Shown here piece by piece: positions 47,700-62,700 of a stretch of DNA of 64,000 nucleotides; the stretch's first letter is position 1; every line of letters starts with the position of its first letter. This DNA is from Anticarsia gemmatalis (Eukaryota; Arthropoda; Insecta; Lepidoptera; Erebidae), in NCBI RefSeq assembly GCF_050436995.1, contig NC_134763.1, forward strand, positions 3,286,001-3,350,000. Reading direction: 5' to 3'. The notes under the pieces were generated by a model, which saw nothing but the letters and a program-made list of their open reading frames with translations, made no database searches and had not been told where the DNA came from. The position numbers were made by a program, and so were the translations under genes.

Positions 47700-50600
47700 T
47701 ATAAACGTATTATTAAAATAAGTATAAAAATAAATTAATTTTCAATAAAAATAAAAAACAACAAATGCTTTGTAATTATTTATTTGGCATTCAAATAATT
47801 GGGTAAAATTCCATACACAATGTAACAAAAACAATCGATCAAAAATGATAAAATATTTGGACACCTTCAGTCTATTTGGGCAGTATGAGTGGTGGCTAAT
47901 AATTAACACGTAGTTATAGTGCTCACTGTCGATGCTTCACTGACATACATTATCCTATATTATTATATTAGTTTTAAACTTACGCCTACAAGAAACGATT
48001 CTAGTTTGAAATATTGTCTATAGATATAGTGTGCTCAATGTTAGTACTGACGCGCGCGATTCCTACAGTTCTCGTGCTTACAAGGAAAGCTAATCTTGTC
48101 TTAAGGTCTTCAGGATCGAACAGATCACACAAGCCCTGTACAGAACCGTGCGCGTATAAATTTATAAATCGTGTTATTACGAAGTAACGGTGTTAAAAAT
48201 TCATAACATTAAATAATTGACTTACAATAAGCCGGAAGCCAAAAACATCGTACCGAATGCCAAACGTTCCAATAATTTAATATAATTTCAGCCTCTATGA
48301 TATTACGAGAATTTCACGTCAATGAGTATACTATGATGTCAATAATTATTTACAAAAAGTCTAATTGGAATAAGTAAAAGATAATAATTATCCAAAGGGA
48401 CGTTTCAAGTCTTTGGTTCACCAATTATATACAAAGTTATCAAAATACATTATTAAAAATAAATAAAACCTAATCAAATATTGCTCGTAAATCAAAATAT
48501 GGCATCTAAATAAATAATACTCAATATGAGATCAGAAACACAAGCTAAGCAACTTCGGGATAAGCACCAAAGAGGTCAGATATAACGTGTGTCGACGATA
48601 CAACAACGAGAGATATGGACGCGACGCTCCACGGAGCGACATCACCTCCGCGCGTCACGTCCAGGGCGCACTACACCGTTTAGGAGCATAAAGTCAAAAG
48701 CGCGAAATGACAAATGATCGCAAATGGTCAAAAGCGCAGAATGTCACCGACGATAATACCGATAATCTGTTTATAGACATAGTCGCAGGAAGCGAAGCAA
48801 AAAATCATTGCCTATACCAGTGGTAGTACCGACGGAAACGAGTATGTTCACCTTTTGAGGCGCTGCTATTCTGTTTATTTCTTTCACTCTTATCAGTAAT
48901 ACAACATTGTCAATAGTCCTCGTTGTCTTTTAGTTTTGATAAACGTCTGCTGTTTGAACATCAGTCTTGTTACATACGAATATCGGTCGAAATATCAATA
49001 TCATAACAGTTTAGACAAAATTGAACATTTTCCTCAAATAAAGAGAATAACGCAGCGCCTCTACAACTTAGCGTCACGACAAAGTAAAATTTCTTACATT
49101 CCAATTAGTTCTACAATATCAAATATATTTTTATTATTACAATAAAATATTGAGACATAACATTGTGCAATATAGTGTAATATGCATGATAGAAGTTATA
49201 CTTTTTAAACAATCAGTAATTATTTTGCAGTCACAATAAATTTGCACAAACGCTCACAGAATTTCGCCTAATAATGCGCTGACAGCCCTTATATTATAAA
49301 CTCATTATTTTAATTGATAAATGCAATTTGTTAGAGATTTAAATGATAGGCTTTGATCAGCAACATTACTTCAGCTTTATACAAGGCACAAAACAAGAGT
49401 TCAGGATAAAATATACTATTAGGCATACTATAAAGAAATGTATAATTTCTATTATATACTATCGGGACTCTAGAGGGAAGATATTTCTATAGTAGGATAC
49501 AGAGTAGGAATCTGAAATGTTAATATGTGGAAATACAGTCACAGAAACAAGAATACATTTGGTACATACATACTAATCAAAACTTTGATATCTTTCCCTA
49601 GACATTTTATTATACTAAACACTTCAATAATTGCTACTGATGGAATACTGTAGTAGCAATAACACAATGCGTATAATTATATCTTAATCCAACTCGCATG
49701 TAACACTTGTTCACGTATTCTTATTTCAATAGTAGACTGTAAGTCGCACAGTCACTATTACACATTATATACTCTACAACAAAGTTAAGTTTTAATAGAA
49801 TATCATAATAGAATGATTCACAGTGGGTTGGCTTAGCCGCTTGTATGGACACTTTACCTATATCCGCGTTAAGTAAACACATAGTTCAAAATGTCGATAC
49901 TAGATCTTACAATACCAAAGACTAAAGGGGAATAAGATTGATTACTATCTACCACCAGAATAAATCTTAAACATCAACGTTCAATACGTCTAACTGCAAC
50001 ATTTAATCTAACATACAATTTAACAGTAATAATACTGGCATACATTTACTGTGAGGAATTCAATAGACCGGAATATAACAACTATTATATAATAGTGGGT
50101 TAAAACTGTTACTTTAATGACTATGTAGTATGTGGATCATTTTTGCTTCCCCGTCTTTTCTGGCAACTGAAATCGTCCATTCTGACACTCAAAACCTAAC
50201 ACCACTCGTTGAGACCTGTTGCTCGTGAAGTAAATGCGTTACTTGTTCACAGATTATGTACAACTAATTGTAATATAAAATAAACGTAACAACGACTCGC
50301 GAGTCGTCGTATGGGACATTTTGAGCCGATGCGGTCGCATCAATTCTTCATTTACTTGTCACTACCAACATTTACTTCTTAAAATGACTGGCGTTACCAA
50401 CTGTGTCCGAGACGCGAGCGTTCACTCCGAGCACGCAACTTTTAATATATCGAATAAATCTTGCGTCAGTCGCATGTTCGGAGTCAGATGAGCGAAATAA
50501 GCCCAAGACTAACGCGTTACACGATTTATATTTTAGTCAAACCCAGTAATAGAATGGAAGACTCGAACGGTAAATAATTTCAAAATATTCGTTCGCACGT

Positions 50601-50788
50601 CACGAAACCGTGCGACATAATAAATTTTACTAGAGATTCGAGAGAGATTCTCGTCGGGTTAGAGCGTGTTTCAAATCGTGCGCAGCGTATAGTCGGTCAG
50701 GTCGCGCGTCGAACGTGTCACATTCCCGGCCGGCGTGCACGGTGCACTAGCGGCGGACGTGGAAGCACTGGCACTAGGCGGCCGGGTG
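47700..50788. other. 3.1-kb non-coding stretch between convergent RPB7 and myosin genes
   Basis: After the RPB7 poly(A) signal no coding sequence is visible until the myosin stop at 50789. A minus-strand AATAAA at about 47778 leaves room for a myosin 3' UTR of up to 3 kb. I could not find tandem or inverted repeats in it. The small frame at 48936 looks like chance. Confidence 0.5.
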
Positions 50789-53700
50789 TCACGAGGGCGG
50801 CGGGCCCGCCTCGGCGGCCGCCGGCACCGCGGGCGACACCGGCCCGCGCACCGCCTCGATGTAGTCCTTGATCAGCGTCGCGATCTGGTACGCCTGCACA
50901 TTGAGATCGAAACATTAGTTCGTCCGTCGAGCGCGGTCGGGTCGTCGGCGGAAGTCGGGCAGAAGGGTCCGCTCGTACCTGGTCGGTGGAGAGCACGAGC
51001 TTGGCGTGCTTGCGGTCGGCGCGCGTGACGAGCAGCAGCGCGCGCGGCGCGGGCGACACGGCCAGCAGCTGGTCGTGGTCGTGCGACACGAGCGCGGCGC
51101 GCGAGTTGCGGCGCAGCAGCGTGAGGCCGCGCGCGTCCACGGCCAGCCACAGCGCGCGCGGCCAGTTGGACGTGAAGGACTGCATGACGTCGAAGATGGT
51201 GGCGCGCGTCAGCGGCCACGACGAGGCCAGCGTGAGCGCGCGCTGCATGGCGGCGGGCGGCGGCGTGCCGCGCAGCGCCAGGTGGTGCAGGCGCACGGCG
51301 GGCGCGGGCAGCGCGGGCTGCGCCAGGCGCGCCGGCAGCACGGCGCCCGCCGCCGCCGCGCACTCCTCGCCGCCGCCCGCGCACTCGCCCTTCACCACCT
51401 GCGCGTGCAGCGCCGCCAGCATCACCTGCGAGATCACACCGCGCGTTAAAGTCGTACTTTAATATTAAAAACACGATGTAGAAACTAGCCTGTCGAACTA
51501 ATGCAACGTGTTATATAGTTAAACTCATTTAGGTGGTCGAAAAGTACTTACAGCCTCATCGGTCTCGATAGGCAGTCTGTCGTGTCGCACGGAGTGCAAC
51601 ACTTGGTAGTAAAGTAACTCCATCTCGGCCGCACAAGTCGTCTGGAGAGGACGCTCGCCCAGGAACAAGCGCTTTTTGAACACCAATCTATCGAAGAAAA
51701 GAAAATTTAAAATTTCACGAGCGATTCCTTAACACGGACATCTTAAAAAAAAAACAATCTAAAAAGGCCTTTATTTCTGATCAAAACAAACCTGCAAGCA
51801 GCGGCAGTGGCGCCAGCTTTCTCCCATCGAGCGAGCACATCACCGACACGCTCGCTTCCCGCTAGTGCGCGCTCACCCGCACCTGCTGGTGTTGAGTTAG
51901 CGCACACTTCGTAGAGTGCGTATCCTGCACAAAACAAGAAAAAAATTGTTAGCAATGATAAAAACGTTGTATATCGACATAAATACTGTTGAAATCATCA
52001 TCATAAAAGAAGTTCTTCGGACTAACTGACCTGTAGCAGCATCGCTGAGTCCGATCTTCTCGCGCAGCATGGTGACGAGATGGTCGGCGGTGGCGGCGGG
52101 CCCGAACACCAGGCCGTGTTGCTTGCCGTCCAGCAACAACACGCGCACGTGCATGGGGCGCCGCGCCGCTGCGCACAGGATCTCTTCCTTTGACGGGGCG
52201 GCGAGGCGGCGTGGCACTTGAGCTATACTGAGTGCCACCTACGAAATGATAACACGAATTAGTATACGCAGTTTTAAATTATTATTGGGACAGCATGTAC
52301 CGATGCCAACAGAAGGCAAAGAAGATTTTAATACTTTATTGTGAAATCGTCCTGGAGAAGTAGACATAAGCAGATATAATTAGTTGAGAATACTACACAT
52401 AACAATAATTAGAAAAAAAAGAGCTGAAAAATGTTTAGAAGATAAAAATACTGAGAAACTATGGTAAATATGAAAATGTGTTAACCAAGTGTTGGTACCT
52501 GTTCAGCCCGCCTGGCGAACTTGCCCTCCTCGCCGGCGTGCAGCGCCGTGCCGCGGTAGCGCAGGTGCGCCAGCAGCAGGCGGCGCAGCGGCTTGGCGGG
52601 CGGCAGCGCCGCGCCCACCGCCGCGCACAGCAGCGCCCAGTGCCGCGCCGACACGCGGGACGACGGCTCGGGGTGGTCCGTCGTCTGCGCACAACCATTA
52701 CTTACGTAAAAAATTCACATAAATGCTTCACTTAAACACACTCAAATTTCAAAGAAGAGTAGACGAAAGAAACAACACACAACTAAAGTGATGCTTTGTA
52801 TGTATGTACGTAAACGTACACGTATACGTCATACGTAGCTTTACACAATACATAATATATTCAGTGATAACAACGCCGCCGTGACGTTAACTGTCTACCT
52901 TTTCACGTATAATAACATAGAGGGTATTTGATGCTCTCATACCTGTTTGATAAGTTGCATGTACAGTTCACAGAGCAGCGTGTCCTTCTGCAGACAGCGC
53001 TGCAGCAGCGCCTGCGCCAGCGCGGTGCGGTCGTCGCTGTCGGCGTCGTGCGCGTTGTTGTTGTTGTGCAGGCTCGTGCTGCTGCCCGTGCCCGCCTCGC
53101 TCGTGCTCAGCCCCGCGTGACTCATTATGTCCTGACATTACAATCATAAATTGCTTAGACGTCAATGCTACAGATAATTATAATGTTATTAAAATTACAG
53201 TGAAAAGAACAGTCTCCCCTCTTACACCACTAATCATGAATAGTAAAAAGCATTTTACAGAAACGTATTGTGGCCTGACACCAGTCCTCGAACGCCAAAG
53301 TAGCGAGAAGTCATTGAGTCTAAGGTTCTGGTTGTTAAGTATTTTCGTATTTGAAGCAACGAAAAATTCGTTTAAGCGGCTGTTACCTTTTAACAGAAGA
53401 GCGAACGCGCTCGTGTCCGTGCTCGTAGCTACATTACTGAAACACGCGTGACGTTGAAACGAATATTTTTTTTATAAAGTTTTAAGTGTTTACCTTGAAG
53501 ATCTGCATGGCAGCCACCTCCTCGGCCTCGTTGAGCTTGGTGAGGCTGTGCGGTAGAGTGCGCGACCAGCTCCAGTAGCCAGGCGGGAAGTTCTTGTAAC
53601 TCTCGCCAGACATCTCCGCCGCTTGCACCATCATCTTCTCCAGTCTGTGTTTACTTAACCTGACCACCAAAGATACATATTTTTTATAATATATTTCTGT

Positions 53701-56700
53701 TATTATTCAAAACATTGATAAAATTAAACGACATTGAAACCAATTTTATTGTTTTAAAAGATAAAAAAATCGACTTGGGGCTAAACAAAAAAATTATTTA
53801 TGTCGGCAGTAGAATGATGAATTGTAAAAATTAATACTTAATTTAGGGACGGATGGGGCGGGATGTCACGTGTTAGTGCCTCGGTCAAATAGACGTTTGG
53901 GCGACCATCTCCAGTTTGGCGTCATCGTCGCTTTCGTTCTGTGCGCAACGGACGAATGCTTTTACATTCATATATTTTAGAGTATCTTTCGTAGTTGTAG
54001 AAGAAAAGCTGAAGAGTCCTCGAGCACGTAATTAAGGAAATTTGGCAAGGAAGAGGAGAGGAGTTTGTCTTTCGATATTGAAGGCTATTTACAATCATAT
54101 ACACAAAGCATAAACATTGTACGATAGACTGAATAAGAAGTGAGAAAACAATGTGAATGAGAAGGATATCTTGGATAAACATGGCTAGAAACTGGGTATT
54201 CTGAGCGAGGTGGTTACATACCGTCGCAGCGTGTTGCGTAGGAAGTTTCCAGGCGTGGCGTCACTAGGGCGGCGCAGTACTCCGGCGTCGACGGCAGCCC
54301 GGCGCGCGGCACGTAGCGCGGCGGCCAGGCGGGAGCGCTCCGACAGCGGGGCGGCGCGGCGCGGGGGCTCGTCCGCCAGGCCGTTGCCCAGCACGGGGCT
54401 GTATGCAGCCATCAACCACGCCGCTTCGTTCTTCTGTGCTGATTCTAACACTATGCACCTACACACAACACAATTATAATTATAGGTTTGGTCTTCAGAT
54501 GTTTAACAGGACAATTTTATCTTGATTTTTTCTGTTTGAGTAAGCGCGCTTCTCAAATCGTGGTGCTTATACCCCACGGCTTTCGAAAATGTAACCCAAA
54601 GTTCACTTCTTTTGGATCTGGCTGTAGTTAACGCATCAATGAAATAGCTACCTTAATTTTACAAAATACAAAACACTAAGGCTATCTAGTACTTACCGGT
54701 GCCCATCATGTTGTCCGTGGTGTGTGAGACTGATGGTAAGTCCGTTGTCGACGGGGTCCATGAGTAACGCCGCGATGTTGCTGTACGGGTACTCGGCGAG
54801 CACCACCTTGTCCGTCGGCCGCACTAGCACCACGCCCTCAGAGCCCACGCCCAGTAACACGTTGGGACCTACATTAACAGAACACATTAAATATATATAT
54901 GCAGTGATTAGTGCTCTGAAGCTAGTAAACAAACGAGTGGATAGAACGGCATTATAATTTTTTAGTATGGCGATCATGGGGCGGCGATGTCGAAAAGTTT
55001 ATATAGAAAACTTTAAAATCTGAGTCTGAGTAATGCGTGTAAACTAGCACTAAAAACAGAAATACCTATTTTTTCAGCAAAATATAACTACGATAATAAA
55101 CTCACCATGAGCCCAATATCCCTTGTAAGTGACGGGGAAGAGCGTGACTCCGTACAGCGGGTACTGCATCACACACGACAGGTACAACGCCTTGGCGGTC
55201 AGCTCCGCACGGCCCGCGCCATATTGACGATGGGCTTGTGCTAGGATTGTCGCCTAAATAACAAAACACTCATGATCAACTTTTTGCCCATACAGGTAAA
55301 TAGAAGATGTCCTATTTTATATAGGCATATCGATCTACAGAACAAAATTGCCTGCCTATGATTGAAGCTACCGTATGACAGAAAGCTGTTTGTTTTGCAT
55401 GCATTTACACGTATATTACACGTGTCTTTTTTTTTATTAAAGACCTTATTCGTTATGATCTAGAGTCTACTCACCCACTGATGGGCAGGTCGAGCCCTTG
55501 CGATCCTTTGCGGTAGGAACTGGTCGGGCTGCGCGTAGTAAGCACGCGTATGCGGTGGCGGCGGGCTGGGAGGAGGCTCGCCTAACGACACCTGCGCCTG
55601 GAGCCCGGCTAGTTGCAGGGCCACCTTCTCTGACACTGGGAACTCATCCATCTGTACAGAAAAAATATTTAGATTCTCCTTTAGGCGAATCCAAGAAATT
55701 TATATATTTGATTAATTTTACTTTCAAGACTAGTTATTTACGAAGTTTGAAATCTAACGTAACGTAGGCATACCTTTACAACACTGTGTACAGCTTGAGC
55801 GTATAGTAACGCGACTTCTACAGGATCATGAGGTAGTTCTCTTCCGCCGCGGAACAGACGGCGTTTGAACACGAAGCGATTGTCAGCTGAACCACCGCCT
55901 GGACCTTGTTGCCTATAAAATAAATAGATAACTGTAGCAACATTATACTTTTACACGCTTACAGTTCAGCAAATACACGTGATGACATAATATAACCGCA
56001 AAATCAAATCAAATATAATACGCCAGATCTGAAGGCATTCTGATACGAATAGGAAGTCATGAGTATAGGACCGTTTGAGTGGGGAATCATGTTTAATTTC
56101 TAAAACTTTAAACAATATTTTAACTAGTTATAACGACTTACATTTCCCAAGCGGCGATGACGTCATATAGATAGTGCGTCGCTCGCACATGTTCCTCTGT
56201 GCCAGCTCGTTGCTGGTACACGGCCCAGCCTGCTCGCGAGTGTGGCGAGAGACCCAGCTTATCAGCCAGTCTAGCCGCAGCCGCCGCCGCCGTGTCCGCC
56301 GGGTGCACGTCGATGGCCTTCGTGCGACCGTCCAGGAAGAAGAAACGGCAGACTATCGTGCCAAGACGACGCATTGCCTGGTGGACAATAACGCTGGTTT
56401 CAAAAATTGTATGGAACAGTATGATAGACAATATTATTCATTTTTTTTAAATAAATAATGTTCTATTTCGAATAGACCCTGAAACTTTTCATATTTTGCC
56501 TTCTTTTCTTATTTTACTATAATAAATGACTTACAGCGATCTCGACAGTGCTGGGCGGCAACTGCCTGGGTGCGGCACCGCGGCAGTTGTCCAGGCACCA
56601 CTGAGCGCAGTGAGCAGCTCGGGCGGCGGGCGCGGGCTCAGTAGGCGAGGCGGGCGAGGCGGCCAGCACGCGGGCGCGCGCGCGCAGCCACGCGCTGTAG

Positions 56701-59700
56701 TAGCGCGCCAGCCCGCGGGACGGCTGCCACGCCACCGCGCACAGGCACAGCACCAGCCACACGCGCTCCGCCCAGTCCTCTACTGGACACTCCGTTATCT
56801 GTGCGACAAAAAACAATTGAAGATTCACGTACTTTCTATCAAAGCAATTGATAAAAAAATGTTTGCAAAAAGCACCAATTACTTTAAAAACCACGTTATT
56901 GTTAAATTTCGATGCACAATGCACATATTGCACATCATAGCGGTTTACACCACAAAAACGTTTAACACGATAACAAAGTCGAATTGTATTTACCTGTCTC
57001 ACACATTGTACGAGAATCTCGTCGCGGAGTTCTTCTCGCTCGATACCTTTGCCGATGATAGACTGTATGACCTGAGTCTCCTTGTCCGCCGTCAACTCGC
57101 CGCGCATGTAACGACATAGATCCTAAAAGAAAATGGCATTTATTATTTCAATGCACATTTTTTCAACTAATTACAATGCATTCTTACATCTTAAGCAAAT
57201 CTTGTAAACGAAAAATGAGTTTGATCGTACTTATCGACCGAGTCAACGTTTAAAAAATGCCTTCATGAGACACAATATATTATTATCGGAACAGCACGAG
57301 ATGTTTTAATGAACTTTGAACTCTCTCACAACGTAATAAGGTGCATTATCCAACACTATACTCACTCTGAATATATTAACAGCAGCGGTGACACTGTCGG
57401 GGTCGTGCAACTGAATGTGCGAGGTCGGTATGTTGTTGCCCTTATGGTACGTGATCATCTCCTCTTTGGTAAGCAGCTCCATCGACTTGCTCTTGCGGGT
57501 CAACGTCGCTATTATTGTACCTGGTGGAAAATTATATGATTAATTACGATAATTAAAAAGCAGACCTTCATTACCGGCTCAAGGTGTTCACATTTTCACG
57601 ACATTTTTTTCTGTTAAAACAAATGTTTTCTCTATATTATTTACGGGCGTATACGGACATATAAGCATTTGTTCGTATTTTGCAAGCGTTCGCTGCAATA
57701 TGAATATTCGTATAATTTAGTAGAGTAGTTGTCAACATAATGTAAAAATTTGCTAAAGCTCTGTAAGGAAAAGTTCTAGTAGTTCTACTTATAATTAGTT
57801 AAAGTTCTAGTTTTAGTAGGAGAAGGTTACCTTCGGGCGACCTCGGGTGGTCGTTGAAGTACAGTTTGGCGAACTCTGCGATGTCAGTGGCTGGGTCGGC
57901 GGCAGGGGGCGTGGTCGGCGGCGGCGCTTCAAGCTGATGCAGCCGACGTTCTACGCGCTCCTTGCGACGAGCGTTGCGGTCGTAGCCCTGTAGACAAATG
58001 TTATACATTTATATTGATCGTTGAATATATTATTATGATTTTTTTGGAATTGGTAATTTTATATAAATTTTGAGGAAAAATTGCATACAAGTTAATAGTT
58101 ATGCATCTTTATACATATATTTATAGGAGACGTAACGAAGTCATTATGACGTCAAGACTTCTATGGTGAGTAAAATTTTATAAATACAGAAAAGGAAGGC
58201 TACTTGTAATTAAATAATAAGTACGTACATAAATATTGATAATGGACGTTCATACAAAATACATACATACAAATATTTATTCAAACCACAAGTATCGGTT
58301 ACGTCGTGTCCCCCAACAGCGCCAATGCCTTAGTTTGATGCGCTAAAACATTGTAATAGCAAAGTAAGCAAAGTTACAAATTGCACGGTCTTTTCCAAAC
58401 CAGAAGCTCTTACGTCAATGTTTAGTATTTACCAGAAGGCTAAATTATAGGTTATATAATTATTAATTCAGCGCGTCAATAAAAATATATATTGTTACCC
58501 TCCACCACAAATTTTCCTAGGAAAGTTAAGCATATAGATAGTGGCAGAAATATAAGCACTTGAACAGTAACTTTACAGATGTTTGACAAGATCAGTTTTT
58601 AATTTATTCTGAAAAAGTTCCACATTACACAGATTCATCAGCTAAGTAATAATGCGACGATGTATGCGCTTACGTTTGCGTCTCCGTTGAGTGCTGGCGG
58701 TGGACTCATGCATGTGTCCATAGGCACTGGGGGCGGCGGCGCGACCGGCTCGGGCACCGGCAGTGGCGGCAGTGGAGCATCCGCCGGCTCTGTCTCAGTC
58801 TCCACTTCCTTCGTCTTTTGTGTAACGAACCTGATTCAAATACAATTCGGATTTATATGGGAAGTCTAAATACGTTACTAAAAGGTATCTTTTTCAAGGT
58901 TTTTGCTATAAGCCCTTATTTTAATGTTCGGTAATAAGTGTACGGTATAAACCTACACCTTATCCGTGCGTATACGTACACGTGAGAATCTTTTTACATC
59001 AACATTAACGTACAAATTCGCTAAAGTTTCATAATAAAATGTATGTACTTCTCTTAACAAAGAACATGTAATAAAGATATAGACAGGAAAAATACTATGA
59101 AGTATCATAGATTTCTATGATAATAAAGCATACCCATTGTCAGTGGGTGCAGTTTGCACAGGTGGCACGCCGTTTTCACCGGGCGGGCGCGGTATCACGG
59201 ACTCATAGATGGGCTCCTTGCCTTTGATCACGCACAACTTGCCATTGGGGATCACGCCGTTCGTCAGCTCGGGTGGGGTTACATCTGTGAAGTATGTGCA
59301 GTTATTAACATTTGCCGAACAATGATAAATGAGCCTAACCTGCCTAAAATTGACTCATGAAACCAAGCCCGAGGTAGTTCTTGACGGAAATGCAGGTTTC
59401 TTTTACTTTATGACATATTTTCGACTATCGGTGTTTTTAAAAGACAACTACTAACACCTTTAGCTTTGAGGCAGCTTAAAACGCAAAATTAATGTCAAGA
59501 ATTTGTATGTTTGTATACAAGTCAAACAGATCTAACCTTTGGTAGTCGGTGGTGGCGGTGGCGGCGGTCCAGCGGGTTCCGGCAGCGTGCACGTGGTGGG
59601 AGGCGGCGGGAACACCGGCGACTCCTCCGATAATGGCTCTATGGGCGGCGGCGGGGGCGGCAGGATTAACGATGACGTCATCGCGTCCCCGTTCGACATC

Positions 59701-62700
59701 GGAGACATGCCGTTCGTTAGAGATGTCGACATTATACCTGAGAGCAAGATATAAGTTTAGAATTGAGATTGCTAGGCTTTATTTTAATAGCGATTAAACT
59801 AATTTTACAGTTATTAGCTCCAGATACCGAGATTTAGCTTCTGAGGATGCTTTATTATTTAATACTACAGGGCAAAATGTAAACGGAAAGACTAATCACA
59901 TTGAATTCTGACGAAATTTTGGTGTCTCCATGTAATTGAAAACCAGGGAGTTAAACAAAGACTATTTGTTTTAGCGAATTCGTGGACACAGCTTGTAGGT
60001 ATGTAGAAAACGTATCCGTACCGTTCATAGAAGACGTCATGGCGGGTGGCGGCGGCGGCGCGGGCGGCGCGGGCGCGGCGGGCGGCAGCGGCAGGGAGCG
60101 CGGCGGCGACGGACACGCGTCGGACGGCGCGCCGTCGGGCTGGCGCTGCGCTGCCGTGTGCGACTTGCTCAGCTCGTTCATCTCCGCCGCCAGCACGTGC
60201 TCCAGCTACCGACATAATGGGATATATAGGGACTCTAGATAATGGCCTATTATGTACCTACGTATTACTAGATTTAGCTATAGAAGTAACGATTATTTTT
60301 ATTTGAGGTAACTACAGAATATTCATCGATGATACGATTAGATCTTTTTGTCAGCAGAGTTCAACATCTTTTGTAAGAGTGTACTACAAACTTTAACAGC
60401 TTAAGTTTTATTTTAAAACAGCTTAATGTGAATTGCTCGAAATGCTGATTTTGATTAACTACATAAAGAACCAAGACCATATTGTAGTATTTTCCCAATA
60501 AAAATAAATCCAATTTTCAAACAAACCTCTTGATGCAGATCATCAGCGAGTCTCTCCATGGAGTCTCCAATCTCTGCGATAGTGGGTTGATGCGTGTCGG
60601 GCTGTCCATCGGGCGCGCCACGCTGTGTGGGCACGTCGGCGAGGAAGTCGAACAAGTTGTCCAGGTTCACGGACTCCGCACGCGTGCTGGACGGACAAGA
60701 TAGACCACGGAGCTGATCCGCCATGTTTTCCAGTTCGGCACGCTCTTGATTCGCTTTTTCTTGTAGACTAGAACAAGAGAGATTTGAGTCAGCTGCATTC
60801 TGGAGCGGTTAAGATAAAGATAGGTTTTGATTTGATTGCTCTATTTAATACATATATTTTTGTTGACACTGAGGCAAATTCCAGGCTAATTAAATCGTCA
60901 TTAAATTTCAGGTAACAAAGAGTCACTTATTGAAAAGAGCGCGACACAGAAAAAGGGGAGTATCACTTTCCATTTTTACCGTTACGACAACGTTCAGTTC
61001 CGACAAACAATACAAAAGGTAAGACGTGTATAACGTACCTGTTCCTCTCCTCGCGCAGCTTGATCTCCTGGTTGACGCGCTTCATCTCGCGCAGCGCGGC
61101 GGCCACCTCCCGCGCGAAGGCCCCGCGCAGGTGCCGCTGCAGCGTGAGCGCGGCGCGGCGCATGCGCAGGAAGGCGGCGCGCTCCTTCCAGCCGCGCCAC
61201 GCCGCCTGCAGCACCACCACCGCGCGCCGCCACGTCACGTACTGCCGCCGCTTCACCGACCCCTTGTACCACTACGCAGGACACAATAAGTCAAACTTTG
61301 TCGTCGATGTCAGTTAAAAACTACTAACTTATTTTGTGATGAATATTGAAACGCCTACGAATAGTTTAAAGACTGTTACATTAGGTCAAGTCATCAAATC
61401 AAAGTATATCTACATGTTAGACGAATAAGACATCCTTCATTTAAAAACCTACTAAGTAATTTAACTACTAGAAGCATATTTGTAATAAAGTGGAAATGAT
61501 TCAGCATCGTACCTTCTGTATACATAAGGCAGAGGTCTGCAACAACGCGGTCCGTTTGGCTTCTAACGGCGCGTGCACCGATGTTCTCATGAATATCTTG
61601 GTGTGACCGATCTGCCAGTCATCCTTAGGGGCATTCACTATCGCTGTTATGTCTCTGCGGAAAATAAAAAATAATATAATAAACTGAAGACAATAACACT
61701 TCTAAGACTAATTTCTCAACTGACTACGAGTGAGCGTTCTTTGGTCTCTGACAATCCCTAGAGAAACAAGCGTGATTTGCTGTATGTATATAATTATCTG
61801 ACTAAGATATTTGGCAGAGCTATCTACTATTTCCATGAGTATGACGAAGTAGAGCGTATAACTCTAAGAATATGATAGAATTCTTATTCTAAATGATTGA
61901 GTGAGCAGAGCCGTGAGGCAAAAACTAATTTACCGTAACCAAATGGTAACATTCAAGTGACTCACTTAACATCAGGGTGCATCGGTCTGGGATGCGGCAG
62001 TAGACACCGGTAGCGCGCTTGGAACAATGGCGTGTGGAGGTGTATGGGGTAGCCGTCGCGGCGGATGCGCACGATCTCGTTCATGCCCAGGTAGCGCAGC
62101 TGCTCGAGCACCAACTGCTCGTTGTACTTGCCCGCCTCTTTGTTCTCGTTCGGCTTTATACAGCGGACGTACCTGTGACGGAAGAAAATAATATTCAATT
62201 GATGAACAACGATTTTGGAAGTAAAATAAATTATTAATTGGTAACGGTTGTCTAGTGGAAGACTGTTGTTTATTAGAGTTCGTGTGATAAGAAAACTTAA
62301 AACGATTTGACATCTTAAGACGACCAGTGCGTATACGTCAACGTTATAAAGTTCTCCGTAGTTTTTGTCAAATTGTGTGTGTAGGCTTTTTAATGTACAG
62401 GAAATATGTATTTTATTTATTTGTGTGTAAAAGATTGGCTTTAATTTTAAACTTACCACACATCAGTAGCTTGTAGCATATCTACAAGTGATTGCAATTG
62501 AGCTCTGAAAGTATCGACGACTGTCGGACGCCCCTTTGACGTGCCTCGCTGTGTCGTTCCCGTTGAGTTTGGACTTGATAGTGAAGTGTCCTGTAAATAA
62601 AAACAACTAAATTCTGTATTCTATTCCTTACTTTAGACTACTTTTTCTGGGTTTGACACGGAACACAAGCCGTGTGAAAACCAGAAGTACTTTAAATAAG

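Noticed and set aside
50735..51474. Several long Ala/Arg-rich frames on both strands
   Set aside because: They overlap the very GC-rich myosin exon 50979-51425, where stop codons are rare in every frame. Only the frame with FERM-like residues joins the flanking exons.
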